50,584 nucleotides of DNA from DATKOF01 sp035524795 (GCA_035524795.1 DATKOF010000005.1:1-50584); one strand, 5' to 3'. Positions 6,001 through 14,239 are shown, counted from the first letter of the stretch. A program made the numbers and translations. Notes: a model not told the origin generated them from the letters alone.

Positions 6001-6297
6001 ATGAATCGACATGTGGTCCGCATCGCCATCATTGCCGTTGCCCTGCTCGCTTCGCCCGCGCACGCCGCCTCGCAACAGACGGTGCTCAAGCTGGGCGGCA
6101 ACTGGTGCGAGTTTTATCCCGAAGACGTCAGCAAAGCACTGATGGGCGTCAAGGGCGTCAGCGCCGTGGACATGAAGAGCCGCAAGGGATTCGCCGTCGT
6201 CACGCAGGACGGCAGCGCCAAGCCGGACGCGCTGGTCGCCGCGGTGAACGGCGTCAAGAGCACCGACTGGTTCTGCACCGGCGAAGTGTCGAAATAA
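6001..6297 (+). CDS. Periplasmic HMA-fold-like small protein
   Basis: 98 residues behind a textbook Shine-Dalgarno (AGGAGG, 6 nt before the ATG). Signal peptide: MNRHVVRIAIIAVALLASPAHA, cleaved before ASQQ. The mature part, LKLGGNWCEFYPEDVSKALMGVKGVSAVDMKSRKGFAVVTQDGSAKPDALVAAVNGV, has the beta-alpha-beta-beta-alpha-beta rhythm and 'V..aL.gvkGV..V' of heavy-metal-associated domains. The CxxC metal site is replaced by W-C at the first loop, so copper binding is uncertain. It lies between the broken hicA and the convergent doc gene, and shows no partner for metal transport. Confidence 0.75.
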   Translation: MNRHVVRIAIIAVALLASPAHAASQQTVLKLGGNWCEFYPEDVSKALMGVKGVSAVDMKSRKGFAVVTQDGSAKPDALVAAVNGVKSTDWFCTGEVSK

Positions 6298-6308
6298 ACT
6301 GCGCGGCA

Positions 6309-6692
6309 TCAGCGCGGCGCAGAATTGCGCCGCAACCAGTCGGCAAGGCCCATCTTGTCCACGGCGTCGCCGGCAAGGGCGTAAACGATGACCGCGGCGT
6401 CCGCCGGCGCGGCGGTCAGCCGATAGCCGTTGAGCGAGAGGAACATGGTGGCGGCAAGAAAAGCGGTGCGCTTGTTGGCGTCGACGAAGGGCCGGTTGCG
6501 CGCGATGCCGACACCGTAGCTCGCGGCGAGTTCGGCGCAATCGGGATCGTCGTATCCCGCCATGCTCTGCGGGCTGGCCAGCGCCGAATCGAGCAGCGGC
6601 TCGTTGCGCATCCCGGCACGACCGCCGTGTTCGGCCAGGCTTTGCGCGTGCAGCAGGAGCAGCGCGCGCTTGTCGATCCAGCGCCAGTTCAT
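6309..6692 (-). CDS. doc: Doc-type Fic toxin (death on curing)
   Basis: 127 residues. The Doc motif is present as RPFVDANKRTAF (canonical HxFxDGNKRT). The first motif residue is Arg where Doc has His ('N-R-P-F' for 'N-H-P-F'), and Ala replaces Gly in DGNKR. Doc phosphorylates EF-Tu and stops translation; loss of the catalytic His would be expected to weaken or abolish this. The N-terminal 'LLLLHAQSLAEHGG..G.R...LLDSALASP' block is typical of Doc. The start overlaps the upstream antitoxin gene by 4 nt (ATGA). Confidence 0.88.
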   Translation of the reverse strand: MNWRWIDKRALLLLHAQSLAEHGGRAGMRNEPLLDSALASPQSMAGYDDPDCAELAASYGVGIARNRPFVDANKRTAFLAATMFLSLNGYRLTAAPADAAVIVYALAGDAVDKMGLADWLRRNSAPR

Positions 6693-6913
6693 TCCGCCAG
6701 CTCGAGAAAGATTTCGCGGTACTGGAGCATGATTTCGTGGCCGGCGCGCAGTTGGTCGTCAAGCTCGGCGTCGTACGGCGTGATCGTATAGCCGTCGGGG
6801 ATTTCGGTCAGAAACACCGCGTCGCCCTTGTCCAGTTTCAAGTGGGCGAGCATTTCCTCGGGCAGGATCAGCCCGATCGAACCGCCGATGTGGGTCAGGT
6901 GGAGTTTGTGCAT
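6689..6913 (-). CDS. AbrB/MazE-type antitoxin of Doc
   Basis: 74 residues. The N-terminal half is a swapped-hairpin AbrB DNA-binding domain (HLTHIGGSIGLILPEEMLAHLKLDKGDAVFLTEIPDGYTITPYD), and the C-terminal helix (DQLRAGHEIMLQYREIFLELAE) would wrap the toxin. It precedes doc with a 4-nt overlap, the standard antitoxin-first order. It should repress its own promoter, which lies at 6914-6999, where no clear palindrome stands out. Confidence 0.88.
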   Translation of the reverse strand: MHKLHLTHIGGSIGLILPEEMLAHLKLDKGDAVFLTEIPDGYTITPYDAELDDQLRAGHEIMLQYREIFLELAE

Positions 6914-6999
6914 GGGATTTCAGGCAATGAGGACGGCAGAATAACGCGGCTTCGATGACAAATGTTTTACCGCCGCCCGTCCGCCGGGTTGCCCGCGCC

Positions 7000-7605
7000 T
7001 TACCCCGCCAGCCCTTCCCGCTTCAATGTCTCCTTTACTTTGGGCCGCGCGCCGACTCGCGCGAAGTAGTCCTTGAGCGCCGGCCATTTGCCGAGGTCGA
7101 TGCCGGCGTGCCTGGTCCAGCTCAGCATCGTGAACAGATAGGCGTCGGCGACGGTGAAGGCGTCTCCAAGCAGATACGGCTTGCCTGCGAGCTGCGCCTC
7201 GATGTAGTCGAAACGCCGGCCGATCAGCGCGCGCAGCCTTTCCTTTTCCGCTTCGCCGGCGCCGTGGAACAGCGGGCCGAACTGCTTGTGAAGTTCGGTG
7301 CTGATGAAGTTCAGCCATTCGATCAGCCGGTAGCGCTCGATGCTGCCGGCCGGCGGCGCAAGCTTCGCTTCCGGCTTGCGGTCGGCCAGATACTGGACGA
7401 TCGCGGGGCCTTCGGTCAGCACCTGCCCGTCGTCGAGCTCGAGCGCCGGTACGTAGCCCTTGGGGTTGATCTGGTAGAAATCGGCGCCGTCCGCGGTCTG
7501 GTGTTTGCCGAGGCTGACCTTCTCCAGCTGATACTCCAGCCCGGCTTCGTTCAGCACGATATGCGGCGACAGCGAGCAGGCGCCCGGCGAGTAATACAGT
7601 TTCAT
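7000..7605 (-). CDS. gstA: Glutathione S-transferase (beta class, GstA-like)
   Basis: 201 residues. An N-terminal thioredoxin-like domain (MKLYYSPGACSLSPHI with the catalytic Cys/Ser region, NPKGYVPALELDDGQVLTEGPAIVQYLAD with the cis-Pro and glutathione gamma-Glu site) is followed by the helical domain ending in TVADAYLFTMLSWTRH. Cytosolic; it conjugates glutathione to electrophiles. The Shine-Dalgarno GGAG is 5 nt before ATG 7605. Divergent from the MarR-EmrAB operon, whose promoter region it shares, so co-regulation by the MarR protein is plausible. Confidence 0.95.
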   Translation of the reverse strand: MKLYYSPGACSLSPHIVLNEAGLEYQLEKVSLGKHQTADGADFYQINPKGYVPALELDDGQVLTEGPAIVQYLADRKPEAKLAPPAGSIERYRLIEWLNFISTELHKQFGPLFHGAGEAEKERLRALIGRRFDYIEAQLAGKPYLLGDAFTVADAYLFTMLSWTRHAGIDLGKWPALKDYFARVGARPKVKETLKREGLAG

Positions 7606-7707
7606 CACGACTCCTTCGATCTGGAAGTTGAACGGATAGCCGTCGTCAATGGCGGCAGCTTGCCCCCGCTGCTGATGGGGCTATTAGCTGCCTCTGCAAT
7701 TATTGAC

Positions 7708-7736
7708 TTGACAACTATTGCTTAGGCAATTATTAT
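7708..7736 (+). promoter_or_regulatory. Sigma-70 promoter with MarR-type operator in the spacer
   Basis: TTGACA (7708-7713), a 17-nt spacer, TATTAT (7731-7736). The spacer contains the near-palindrome ATTGCTTAGGCAAT (7717-7730), a MarR-family-like site. A second GCAATTATT half-site lies at 7696-7704, repeated at 7726-7734. Binding here would block the promoter of the marR-nodT-emrAB operon starting at 7767, and probably also the divergent gst promoter. Confidence 0.8.
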
Positions 7737-7766
7737 CGCGGTAAATCATTTTCAACGCAAGCCGCG

Positions 7767-8243
7767 ATGAGCCAAATCTACGACCCCAAAAATTTCCACC
7801 CGCCGTCGAGCGTGGGCGCGCTGATCAGCCGCGTGCGTAACGTGCTGTTCGACCGCCTCGACCACGCGCTCGAGCCGTTCGAGCTGACCACGCCTCAGTA
7901 CGTGGTGATCGTGCTGCTCGCCAACGGCATCGCCTCCAAGGCGTCCGACATCTGCCGCACCGTCGCGCACGACCCCGGCGCGATGACGCGCGTGATCGAC
8001 CGTCTCGAAGAGCGCAAGCTGGTGCGCCGCGTGCCCGACCCCGCCGACCGCCGCGCGCTCAAGCTCGAACTGACGCCGGAAGGCCGCGCGCTGTATCCGA
8101 AGGTGATCGCGGTCGCAGTCGGCATGATCAACGATCTGCTCGAAGGTTTCACCAAGGCCGAGGTGCGGCAGATGGAAGATTTCATGAAGCGCATTCTGGA
8201 AAACGCAGGCGAAACGGTGTACCTGAAAACGGAGAAAGCATGA
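7767..8243 (+). CDS. MarR family transcriptional repressor
   Basis: 158 residues of winged-helix MarR: TTPQYVVIVLLANGIASKASDICRTVAHDPGAMTRVIDRLEERKLVRRVPDPADRRALKLELTPEG holds the recognition helix and the 'DxRxxxLxLT' wing. First gene of a probable five-gene operon (this gene, small membrane protein, NodT, EmrA, EmrB), with the operator described upstream. By analogy with EmrR it would repress the pump until an aromatic or lipophilic compound binds. The stop overlaps the next start (ATGA at 8240). Confidence 0.93.
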   Translation: MSQIYDPKNFHPPSSVGALISRVRNVLFDRLDHALEPFELTTPQYVVIVLLANGIASKASDICRTVAHDPGAMTRVIDRLEERKLVRRVPDPADRRALKLELTPEGRALYPKVIAVAVGMINDLLEGFTKAEVRQMEDFMKRILENAGETVYLKTEKA

Positions 8244-8398
8244 CTACCGCGCAAAAAACCACGCTGCTGCGACGCCTGAAACAGGGCGCGTTCTGGCTGA
8301 CGGCCCTGCTGCTGCCGGGCGGATCGCTGCTCGCGCTGGTGCCGTGGCTGCGCCACCGCTGGCACAAGGACAAGAACGCGCCGTGCGAAGGCTGCTGA
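8240..8398 (+). CDS. Small membrane protein between marR and the efflux genes
   Basis: 52 residues starting at the ATG that overlaps the marR stop: a basic N-terminus (TTLLRRLKQG), one hydrophobic helix (AFWLTALLLPGGSLLALVPW), then a basic HRWHKDKNAPCEGC end. It overlaps the start of the NodT gene by 16 nt, so it fills the coupling gap in the operon. I do not recognise the family. One inner-membrane helix with a positive tail is what can be seen. It may be a small pump accessory or serve only translational coupling. Confidence 0.6.
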   Translation: MTTAQKTTLLRRLKQGAFWLTALLLPGGSLLALVPWLRHRWHKDKNAPCEGC

Positions 8399-9843
8399 TA
8401 TTGACGGCGACCACGGCGGCGCTGGCGCTGGCCGGCTGCACTTCGATGCGCGGCCTGCTGTTCACGACCGCGCAGGTCGGCGACGCCAACGCGCTGGAAG
8501 CTTCGCGCACGCTGGCGGCGGAGGCGCGCAACGGCGCGGTGTCGCCATGGCCGAAGAACGACTGGTGGAAGCAGTTCGGCGATCCGCAACTCGACGCGCT
8601 GATCGACGAAGGGCTTGCGCACAGCCCGAACCTGAAGGTCGCGCAGGCGCGCATCGCGAAAGCCGGCGCACTCGCCGCCGATGCACGCAGCAAGCTCGCT
8701 CCCGGCATCGACGCCGATCTCGACGTCAGCCGCCAGCGCTTTTCGGAAAATTACATTTATCCGCCGCCGTACGGCGGCAGTTGGTACACGCAGAGCCAGC
8801 TGCAGCTCAACCTCAACTACGATTTCGATTTCTGGGGCAGAAACCGCGCAGCCTACGACAGCGAGCTGGGCAAGTTCAAGGCGGCCGAGGTCGATGCGTT
8901 CGCGACGCGCCTGATGCTGTCGACCGGCATCGCCCACGCCTACATCCAGTTGCAGCACGGCTACGACCAGCTCGACGTCGCGCAGGCGCTGCTCAAGCAG
9001 CGCAGCGAGTCGCTTGAATTGACGCGCCAGCGGGTCGACGTCGGCATCGACTCGCAGGTCGATTTCAAACAGGCCGAGGCGATGATTCCGGCCAGCAGGC
9101 AGCAGATCGCGCAGATCGAGGAGTCGATTGCGCTGACGCGCAATCAGCTGGCGGCGCTGATCGGCCGCGGCCCCGATCGCGGACTCGATATCGAGCGCCC
9201 GCATGCGCAGCGGCCGCCGTCCGCCGCGCTGCCCTCGAACGTGCCGGCGGAACTGATCGGTCGGCGGCCGGATGTGGTGGCGCAGCGCTGGCGCGTCGAG
9301 TCCGCGGCGAAGGACATCGACGTCGCGAAGGCGCAGTTCTATCCGAACGTGAATCTCGCGGCGTTCATCGGCTTCCAGAGCCTCGGCCTGTCCGACCTGC
9401 TCAATTACGCGAGCCGCACGATGGGGATCGGCCCGGCGATTTCGCTGCCGATCTACGCCGGCGGCGAACTGCGCGCCAACCTCGCCGGCAAGGACGCCGA
9501 CTACGACATCGCCGTCGAGCAGTACAACCAGACGCTGGTCGATGCGCTGCACGACGTCGTCGATCAGCTGGCGTCGCTGCGCTCGACGGATGCGCAGCGC
9601 GCCGAGATCGACCGCGGCATCGCGACCGCGGTCGAGGCCTACGATCTCGCGCAGTCGCGCTACCGGGCCGGCATCGACAATTACCTGCAGGTGCTGGCGG
9701 CGCAGGGCGCGCTGCTGGCGGAGAAGAATCTTGACGCCGATCTGCACGCACGCGAACTCGATCTCGCGGTCGAGTTGGTGCGCGCGCTGGGCGGCGGTTT
9801 CGACAACACGGCGATCGCGGCGGCCCCGGACAGCGGGCCCTGA
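8383..9843 (+). CDS. Outer membrane efflux lipoprotein, NodT family
   Basis: From GTG 8383 the protein starts MRRLLILTATTAALALAGCTS, a lipoprotein signal with lipobox LAGC. A longer start (8344) would spoil the signal. The mature part carries the two TolC-like repeats: 'DPQLDALIDEGLAHSPNLKVAQARIAKA' and the later 'LIGRRPDVVAQRWRVESAAKDIDVAKAQFYPNVNLAAFIGFQ', both typical of NodT. It forms the outer-membrane channel for the EmrAB pump encoded next. The strand and spacing (41 nt to emrA) fit one operon. Confidence 0.95.
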   Translation: MRRLLILTATTAALALAGCTSMRGLLFTTAQVGDANALEASRTLAAEARNGAVSPWPKNDWWKQFGDPQLDALIDEGLAHSPNLKVAQARIAKAGALAADARSKLAPGIDADLDVSRQRFSENYIYPPPYGGSWYTQSQLQLNLNYDFDFWGRNRAAYDSELGKFKAAEVDAFATRLMLSTGIAHAYIQLQHGYDQLDVAQALLKQRSESLELTRQRVDVGIDSQVDFKQAEAMIPASRQQIAQIEESIALTRNQLAALIGRGPDRGLDIERPHAQRPPSAALPSNVPAELIGRRPDVVAQRWRVESAAKDIDVAKAQFYPNVNLAAFIGFQSLGLSDLLNYASRTMGIGPAISLPIYAGGELRANLAGKDADYDIAVEQYNQTLVDALHDVVDQLASLRSTDAQRAEIDRGIATAVEAYDLAQSRYRAGIDNYLQVLAAQGALLAEKNLDADLHARELDLAVELVRALGGGFDNTAIAAAPDSGP

Positions 9844-9884
9844 TAGCGGACGCCGCGCCGCGGATTCCACAAGGAAACCCTGAC

Positions 9885-11081
9885 ATGGATGCACCCGACA
9901 AATCCCCCGCTGCCGCGCCCAACGGCAACAACGGCAAGCGCAAACGGCTGCTGATGATCGTACTCGGTTCGTTCGCGCTGATCGGGCTGCTGTGGGCGGC
10001 CTACTGGCTGCTGATCGGTCGCTTTCACGAATCGACGGACGACGCCTACGTCGGCGGCAACGTGGTGCAGATCACGCCGCAGATTGCCGGTACCGTGATC
10101 GCGATCGGCGCCGACGACACCAATTTCGTGAAGGCCGGCCAGACGCTGGTGGTGTTCGACAAGGCCGATACCGGCATCGCGCTCGAGGACGCTGAATCGA
10201 AACTCGCGAAGACGGTGCGCGAGGTGCGCAACCTGAAGGCGACCGCGGAACAACTGGCGGCGACGGTCGAACTGCGGCGCGCCGATCTGGCGAAGGCCGA
10301 TGACGATCTCGCGCGGCGCGAGAAGATCGTCGGCTCGGGCGCGGTATCGGCGGAGGACGTGCAGCACGCGCGCGATGCGCAGAAGACCGCGCAGGCCGAC
10401 CTGACCGCCGCCGAACAGCAGTTCGCCGCGACGCGCGCGCTGGTCGACAACACGACGCTGGCGAATCACCCCGACGTGCGCAACGCGGCGGCGCAGGTGC
10501 GCAGCGCCTATCTGGATTACGCGCGCACCGAACTGCCGGCGCCGGTGGCGGGTTTCGTCGCCAAACGCAGCGTGCAGGTCGGCCAGCACGTGACGCCGGG
10601 TACGATGCTGATGGCGGTGGTGCCGCTCGATCAGGTGTGGGTGGACGCCAATTTCAAGGAAGGCCAGCTCGCGCAGGTGCGCGTCGGCCAGCCGGCAACG
10701 CTGACCGCCGACCTCTATGGCGGCCGCGTCGAGTATCACGGCACGGTGGCCGGCTTCGGCGCCGGCACCGGCAGCGCGTTCGCGCTGCTGCCGGCGCAGA
10801 ACGCGACCGGCAACTGGATCAAGATCGTGCAGCGGCTGCCGGTGCGCGTCAAACTCGATCCGAAGGAGATCGCCGAGCATCCGCTGCAGATCGGGCTGTC
10901 GATGCAGGTCGACATCGACACCCACGACCGCGGCGGCCCGCGGCTGGCGCAGACCGCGAACGCGCAGTCGTACCAGACCGATGCGTTCAAGTCGGCCGAC
11001 GCGCTCGCCGCCGAACGCATCGCCGCGATCATCGCCGCCAACAGCAGCGGCGCGAAGCCGGGATCGGCGGACAGCAAGTAG
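9885..11081 (+). CDS. emrA: EmrA-type membrane fusion protein
   Basis: 398 residues: cytoplasmic basic N-terminus, one membrane helix (LLMIVLGSFALIGLLWAAYWLL), then FHESTDDAYVGGNVVQITPQIAGTVIAI, the lipoyl half-motif of the EmrA/HlyD family, a coiled-coil hairpin (about 95-205) and the second lipoyl half (TELPAPVAGFVAKRSVQVGQHVTPGT). It bridges EmrB in the inner membrane to the NodT channel. AAGGAAA precedes the ATG. Confidence 0.95.
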   Translation: MDAPDKSPAAAPNGNNGKRKRLLMIVLGSFALIGLLWAAYWLLIGRFHESTDDAYVGGNVVQITPQIAGTVIAIGADDTNFVKAGQTLVVFDKADTGIALEDAESKLAKTVREVRNLKATAEQLAATVELRRADLAKADDDLARREKIVGSGAVSAEDVQHARDAQKTAQADLTAAEQQFAATRALVDNTTLANHPDVRNAAAQVRSAYLDYARTELPAPVAGFVAKRSVQVGQHVTPGTMLMAVVPLDQVWVDANFKEGQLAQVRVGQPATLTADLYGGRVEYHGTVAGFGAGTGSAFALLPAQNATGNWIKIVQRLPVRVKLDPKEIAEHPLQIGLSMQVDIDTHDRGGPRLAQTANAQSYQTDAFKSADALAAERIAAIIAANSSGAKPGSADSK

Positions 11082-11090
11082 CGCAGCGCG

Positions 11091-12623
11091 ATGGCGGCCG
11101 AACAAAAATACCTGAGCGGCGGGCTGCTGGTCCTGTTCACGGCCGCGATCGCGACCGCGAACATGATGGAGGTGCTCGACATCACGATCGCCAACGTGTC
11201 GATCCCGACCATCGCCGGCGAACTCGGCGTATCGCCGAATCAGGGCACCTGGATCATCACTTCGTACGCGGTCGCCAATGCGATCACGGTGCCGCTGACC
11301 GGCTGGATGGCGACGCGTTTCGGCCAGGCGCGCGTGTTCATCACCGCGCTCAGTCTGTTCACGGCGGCGTCGCTGCTGTGCGGGCTGGCGACGTCGTTCG
11401 AGGAGCTGCTGACGTTCCGCGTGATCCAGGGCAGCGTCGCCGGCCTGATGGTGCCGCTGTCGCAGGCGCTGCTGATCAATAATTTTCCGCCGGAACGGCG
11501 CACGATGGCGCTCGCAATCTGGGGCATGACGATCATGGTGGCGCCGATCGCCGGCCCGATCCTCGGCGGCTGGATCACCGACAATTTCCACTGGTCGTGG
11601 ATCTTCCTGATCAACGTGCCGGTCGGCGCCGCCGCCGGCCTCGTCGCATGGCGGCTGCTCAGGCAACGCGAAACGCCGACCCGGAAGGTGCCGGTCGACG
11701 GCGTCGGCGCGGCGCTGCTGGTGCTGTGGGTCGGCGCGCTGCAGATCATGCTCGACAAGGGCAATGAACTCGACTGGTTCGATTCGCCGCTGATCATGAC
11801 GCTCGGCATCGTTGCCGCGATCGGCTTCATCGTGTTCATGATCTGGGAGCTGCTCGAAGAGCATCCGATCGTTGACCTGAGCCTGCTCTGGCAGTACCGC
11901 AATTTCCGGATGGGCGCGCTCGCGCTGTGCCTCGGCTACAGCGTGTTCTTTTCGAGCCTGATCATCCTGCCGCTGTGGTTGCAGACGCAGGTCAATTACA
12001 CCTCGCAATGGGCGGGCTTCGTGCTGGCGCCGGCCGGCGTGCTCGCGCTGATCATGTCGCCGATCGTCGGCCGCGCGATGCAGGGCCGCGACCTGCGCTG
12101 GTTCGCGACGGTCGCGTTCATCGTGTTCGCCGCCACCAGTTTCTGGCGCGCGCAGTTCACGACCGGCGCGGATTTCGCGACGCTGGTGCTGCCGCAGATA
12201 TTGCAGGGTATCGGCATCGCCACCTTCTTCGCGCCGCTGATCACGATCAACATGAGCGGCATCCCGCCGGCGCGCATCGCCAACGCGTCCGGGTTGCAGA
12301 ACTTTCTGCGCATGATGGCCGGCAGCTTCGGCACCTCGCTCGCGGTCACGCTGTGGGACCATCGCGCGACGCTGCATCGCAGTCAGCTGACCGACCATCT
12401 GAACGGCGCGTCGCAGCCGATGCAGGATTATGTCCGGCAGTTGCAGGACCTAGGAGCGTCGCCCGATCTCGCTTACGCCCAGATCGACCGCGTGCTGACC
12501 GCGGAATCGTACACGCTCGCCACCAACGACCTGTTCTGGCTCGGCGGCTGCCTGCTGCTGGCGCTGATATTCGTGATCTGGCAGACGCGACCGCCGTTCA
12601 CCGCCGCGCCGGGCGGCCATTGA
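11091..12623 (+). CDS. emrB: EmrB-type multidrug MFS transporter (DHA2, 14 TM)
   Basis: 510 residues, 14 predicted membrane helices. LDITIANVSIPTIAGELGVSPNQGTWIITSYAVANAITVPLTGWMATRFGQ holds motif D1 and motif A of the DHA2 family; RVIQGSVAGLMVPLSQALL is motif B; GPILGGWI is motif C. Proton-driven export of hydrophobic or amphiphilic drugs through EmrA and NodT. Starts 9 nt after emrA. Confidence 0.96.
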   Translation: MAAEQKYLSGGLLVLFTAAIATANMMEVLDITIANVSIPTIAGELGVSPNQGTWIITSYAVANAITVPLTGWMATRFGQARVFITALSLFTAASLLCGLATSFEELLTFRVIQGSVAGLMVPLSQALLINNFPPERRTMALAIWGMTIMVAPIAGPILGGWITDNFHWSWIFLINVPVGAAAGLVAWRLLRQRETPTRKVPVDGVGAALLVLWVGALQIMLDKGNELDWFDSPLIMTLGIVAAIGFIVFMIWELLEEHPIVDLSLLWQYRNFRMGALALCLGYSVFFSSLIILPLWLQTQVNYTSQWAGFVLAPAGVLALIMSPIVGRAMQGRDLRWFATVAFIVFAATSFWRAQFTTGADFATLVLPQILQGIGIATFFAPLITINMSGIPPARIANASGLQNFLRMMAGSFGTSLAVTLWDHRATLHRSQLTDHLNGASQPMQDYVRQLQDLGASPDLAYAQIDRVLTAESYTLATNDLFWLGGCLLLALIFVIWQTRPPFTAAPGGH

Positions 12624-12690
12624 GTCTCCGCGCCGGCGGTGATTTTCCGGGCGGGCTGTGGCCTAATACGGCTTTGCCCCCGCACCGTCC

Positions 12691-13395
12691 ATGACCGTTC
12701 GCCGCAATTACCGCTATTACGATTTCGTGATGGCGGGATTCGTCGCGGCGCTGATCTGCTCGAACCTGGTCGGTCCGGCAAAGATCGCGCAGGTCGATCT
12801 GCCGTTGTTCGGCACTCTGGCGTTCGGCACCGGCGCGCTGTTCTTTCCGATCTCGTACATCTTCGACGACGTGCTGACCGAAGTCTACGGCTACGCGCGG
12901 TCGCGGCGCGTGATCTGGGCCGGCTTCGCGACGCTGGCGTTCGCGTCGCTGATGGCATGGATCGTCGTCCGACTGCCGCCGGCGCCGTTCTGGCAGAACC
13001 AGCACGTCTATGAAGTTGCGTTCGGCTCGACCTGGCGCATCTCGTCGGCGTCGCTGGTGGCGTTTCTGTGCGGGGAGTTCGTCAACTCCTACGTGCTGGC
13101 GAAAATGAAGATCATGACCGCCGGGCGCTGGCTGTGGACGCGCACCATCGGCTCGACGATTTTCGGCGAGGCGGTCGATTCACTGCTGTATTACCCGCTT
13201 GCGTTCTACGGCAGCGGCATCATCCCGGACGAGAAACTGCCGACGATCATGCTTGCGCAGTTCACGATCAAGGTCGGCGTCGAAGTGGTGTTCACGCCGG
13301 CGACCTACAAGATCGTCGGCTGGCTGAAGCGCGTGGAGCACGAGGATTATTACGACCGCGACACGGATTTCAATCCGTTCACGCTGAAAACCTGA
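12691..13395 (+). CDS. yhhQ: Queuosine precursor transporter, YhhQ/VUT family
   Basis: 234 residues, about six membrane helices. The family blocks are clear: LFFPISYIFDDVLTEVYGYARSRRVIW near residue 52 and RTIGSTIFGEAVDSLLYYPLAFYG near 150, followed by FTIKVGVEVVFTPATYKIVGWLKR. These inner-membrane proteins import queuine precursors for tRNA modification. The 67-nt gap from emrB shows no recognisable preQ1 riboswitch and no terminator, so it may be read from the efflux operon. The C-terminal tail (EHEDYYDRDTDFNPFTLKT) matches the usual family end. Confidence 0.92.
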   Translation: MTVRRNYRYYDFVMAGFVAALICSNLVGPAKIAQVDLPLFGTLAFGTGALFFPISYIFDDVLTEVYGYARSRRVIWAGFATLAFASLMAWIVVRLPPAPFWQNQHVYEVAFGSTWRISSASLVAFLCGEFVNSYVLAKMKIMTAGRWLWTRTIGSTIFGEAVDSLLYYPLAFYGSGIIPDEKLPTIMLAQFTIKVGVEVVFTPATYKIVGWLKRVEHEDYYDRDTDFNPFTLKT

Positions 13396-13421
13396 CCGCG
13401 GGGCGACCCTGGAAACAAAGA

Positions 13422-13456
13422 GGGCGGCCTAGCAGCAGGCCGCCCGAACTCCTTTT
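13422..13456 (+). terminator. Rho-independent terminator after yhhQ
   Basis: GGGCGGCC (13422-13429) and GGCCGCCC (13438-13445) form an 8-bp stem, 9 bp with T13430-A13437, followed by GAACTCCTTTTTCCCC. It ends the efflux/yhhQ transcript. Confidence 0.85.
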
Positions 13457-13725
13457 TCCCCTCCCCTTAAATCTGTCCCGCAAAAAACAAACATGGCGGG
13501 TGTCAAGGTTGCGGCGACTATATTGACTGGCACCAGACTGGTCAATCACTTTTCGTTGTGCAATGCAGCGGTTTCGGGCTAAACGCAACATTTCAATGAT
13601 GGCACTCCGCGATCCCTTTGAATCCGCGTGAGTACTGCAAGGATGTCTACTGATTCACTCGGGTATGACCAGGCGCAGGGAAAACGATCGATGCGCCAGG
13701 ATCGGTCGCCGCGAGCGGCGCTTGC
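13457..13725. other. Noncoding gap
   Basis: Between the yhhQ terminator and the stop of the glycine-zipper gene I see no convincing gene. The 72-codon frame starting at 13628 is Gly-rich only because it is antisense to the polyproline tail of the minus-strand gene. A perfect GC-rich palindrome CGCCGCGAGCGGCG lies near 13708, with no T run. Confidence 0.5.
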
Positions 13726-14223
13726 TCAGGGTGCGGGAGGTGGCGGTGGGGGCGGCGGCGGTGTGCGGGAAACATTCTGGCGCGGAGCTGTAAACATTCC
13801 GCTCACCGGCACTTTATGGCCTTTCGCGTACATGCACTGTTCGTAGCCGTAATCGTAGCGCTGCTGCAGAGTATAGGATGAAACATCGGCAGCGCCGGCG
13901 CCGGCCATCGCGCCGACCAGCAATCCGGTGCCGGCGCCCACTGCAGCGCCGTTGCCGCCATTGATCGCGGCGCCGGCTGCCGCGCCTATTGCAGTGCCGA
14001 CCGCAGCGCTTTTGACGCCGCTGTCGGCAGCAGCCTGATTCGGGGAAACGCCGCCGATCTGCATGCTCGCATATTGCCGGCATTCGTAGTCATCGGCGCG
14101 GAATTGATCGAAAGTCTTGCCGGTGCCCGGCAGCACCAGAACGCTCGGTCCGCTCGGCATGCTGGTGCAGCCGGCCACCAGCACCGCCAGCAGCGGCGAA
14201 CAGCGAAATGACACGGACATCAT
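13726..14223 (-). CDS. Glycine-zipper lipoprotein with polyproline tail
   Basis: 165 residues from ATG 14223, behind GGGGAGG. Signal with lipobox: SPLLAVLVAGCTSM. The middle (about 65-115) is a two-helix glycine zipper, GVKSAAVGTAIGAAAGAAINGGNGAAVGAGTGLLVGAMAGAG, flanked by 'YECRQYASMQIGG' and 'YDYGYEQCMYAKGHKVP', the conserved Cys pair of this family. The C-terminus is nine consecutive prolines, then A-P. Such proteins insert in the outer membrane or periplasm; the function is unknown. It shares direction with the Tyr/Pro-rich gene 16 nt upstream. Confidence 0.85.
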   Translation of the reverse strand: MMSVSFRCSPLLAVLVAGCTSMPSGPSVLVLPGTGKTFDQFRADDYECRQYASMQIGGVSPNQAAADSGVKSAAVGTAIGAAAGAAINGGNGAAVGAGTGLLVGAMAGAGAADVSSYTLQQRYDYGYEQCMYAKGHKVPVSGMFTAPRQNVSRTPPPPPPPPPAP

Positions 14224-14239
14224 GCGCGGGCCTCCCCGA

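Noticed and set aside
5787..6791. 334-codon plus-strand frame
   Set aside because: Overlaps the HMA-like gene and is antisense to doc; Arg/Gly-rich with no domain.
8182..9894. 570-codon minus-strand frame
   Set aside because: Antisense shadow of the NodT gene, same composition bias.
9681..12398. 905-codon open frame on the minus strand
   Set aside because: Antisense to emrA/emrB. High GC bias keeps the frame open; the peptide is Arg/His/Asp/Gln-rich nonsense without domains.
12624..12690. Possible preQ1 riboswitch before yhhQ
   Set aside because: The 67-nt leader shows no preQ1 aptamer pattern that I can recognise.
13628..13846. Gly-rich 72-codon ORF
   Set aside because: Complement of the polyproline tail of the minus-strand glycine-zipper gene.
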